Assembly (NCBI GenBank): GCA_013816645.1
Contig: JACDEC010000256.1
Coordinates: forward strand, 1-5,372
From: Planctomycetota bacterium
GTDB lineage: Bacteria; Planctomycetota; UBA11346
Length of the DNA stretch: 5,372 nucleotides
Reading direction: 5' to 3'
Shown here piece after piece: positions 4,864 to 5,372 of this stretch. How positions within the stretch are numbered: the stretch's first letter is position 1; every line of letters starts with the position of its first letter. The translations under genes were made by a program, and so were the position numbers. The notes under the pieces were generated by a model that was not told the origin of the DNA, searched no databases, and worked only from the letters and a program-made list of their open reading frames with translations.

Positions 4864-5372
4864 TTATCGCCACGTTTGATCGCCTCGTACAGCCGTTCGA
4901 ATGTGACGGACAGTGAGGATTCATACGTGCGCCACGGGATCACTATTGGGCCTGTCAAAGCCGCCCCCACCTCGCCGAAATCGTACACTCGCGCGGCGTT
5001 GTCAGGTGCAGTCAATCGTACGAGCAGGCTCAGGACCTCCTGGCCATCGTAAGCGGATAGGGCGTCGATGATGGGGCCAGCCTCGATCCCAGCCAGGAAC
5101 CGCCGCTTCTGCTTCGCTTCACGGTCCTCTTTGATATCGGCCTCGATCGTTTCGAGGTTTCGAGAGCGCCACTCGCGCTTGCCGCTCGCGGCGAGCCCGA
5201 TGAGGTCATCGAGCGGTTGGCGGTAGAGACTTGCGCCACGGCGGCAGATCTCGATTTCGTTGACCGACACATATGTCCGCAGCAGATCGGTCAGGAAGTC
5301 ACGGGGTTGCTGATGGAACAGCATCGCGCACAACGGCGGCGTGGGCCAATGAGCTTCCAGGTACATTGCGGC
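4831..5372 (-). repeat. Duplicated segment, copy B (immunity-like copy 2 and the start of the Hint/tail ORF)
   Basis: This is the partner of the segment at 3503-4044. The visible part is direct (same orientation) and ends within the 5' codons of the Hint-carrying ORF. Many differences from copy A are third-position changes, so the duplication or its import is not recent. Confidence 0.75.
4860..5372 (-). CDS. Putative immunity protein, copy 2, C-terminal 170 residues (5' end beyond the window)
   Basis: The minus-strand frame is open from the right edge (AAMYLEAHW) to TGA at 4860-4862. It aligns to residues 152-321 of the protein at 3532-4497 with no gaps and 145 of 170 identities by my count. 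The internal ATG at 5366-5364 aligns with Met154 of copy 1, so it is not the start; the gene must continue past 5372. CRRGASLYRQPLDDLIGL and the C-terminal block VYDFGEVGAALTGP are unchanged, while eight of fourteen residues differ at positions equivalent to 225-238. Its stop overlaps the ATG of the Hint/tail ORF (ATGA), so the genes are probably co-transcribed. Intact reading and clustered change suggest both copies have been under selection. The function is inferred from the neighbouring Hint remnant, as for copy 1. Confidence 0.6.
   Translation of the reverse strand, partial: AAMYLEAHWPTPPLCAMLFHQQPRDFLTDLLRTYVSVNEIEICRRGASLYRQPLDDLIGLAASGKREWRSRNLETIEADIKEDREAKQKRRFLAGIEAGPIIDALSAYDGQEVLSLLVRLTAPDNAARVYDFGEVGAALTGPIVIPWRTYESSLSVTFERLYEAIKRGDK

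Overview
The window is GC-rich bacterial DNA (roughly two thirds G+C over most of its length, GTG start in use, pervasive long antisense shadow frames). The gene content (a membrane-anchored SurA/PpiD-like protein, a 300-residue PurC, a polymorphic-toxin Hint remnant) and the repeated GC hairpins between genes would fit a planctomycete or a similar GC-rich soil or aquatic bacterium. No rRNA or lineage marker is present, so the phylum is only a guess.

Layout. (1) 1-356, minus strand: the first 118 codons of a TPR-like helical-repeat protein that runs off the left edge. (2) 357-698: a 342-bp divergent intergenic region with three distinct structures. These are a purine-rich tract with a G-quadruplex motif, an array of three 25-nt repeats whose hairpin stems vary in a compensatory way, and an inverted repeat close to the next start codon. 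(3) 699-3399, plus strand: a two-gene unit, the SurA/PpiD-like protein and then purC seven bases later. (4) 3400-3531: a convergent intergenic region with a GC hairpin. (5) 3532-5372, minus strand: a toxin/immunity-type cassette array.

The cassette array is the most interesting part. Read on the minus strand it runs: copy 2 of a helical protein (5372-4860, 5' end outside the window), then a short ORF carrying the C-terminal end of a Hint (pretoxin autoprocessing) domain, then a 56-residue tail of quite different base composition, then full-length copy 1 of the same helical protein (4497-3532). The Hint part and the tail are in different frames. Removing one base from a GGGG run at 4661-4664 joins them into one 122-codon ORF that overlaps both neighbours by the 4-base ATGA arrangement. 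The visible parts of the two copies are about 85% identical without indels (145 of 170 residues by my count). Their differences are concentrated in one 14-residue stretch.

The simplest reading is an orphan polymorphic-toxin cassette (Hint fragment plus toxin C-terminus) between two paralogous immunity genes, of the kind found downstream of large Rhs/CDI/Hint toxins. The Hint call rests on a recognisable motif. The toxin tail and the immunity family are not ones I recognise, so they may be undescribed. Base composition falls from about 67% G+C in the Hint part to about 50% in the tail, which marks a likely recombination junction.
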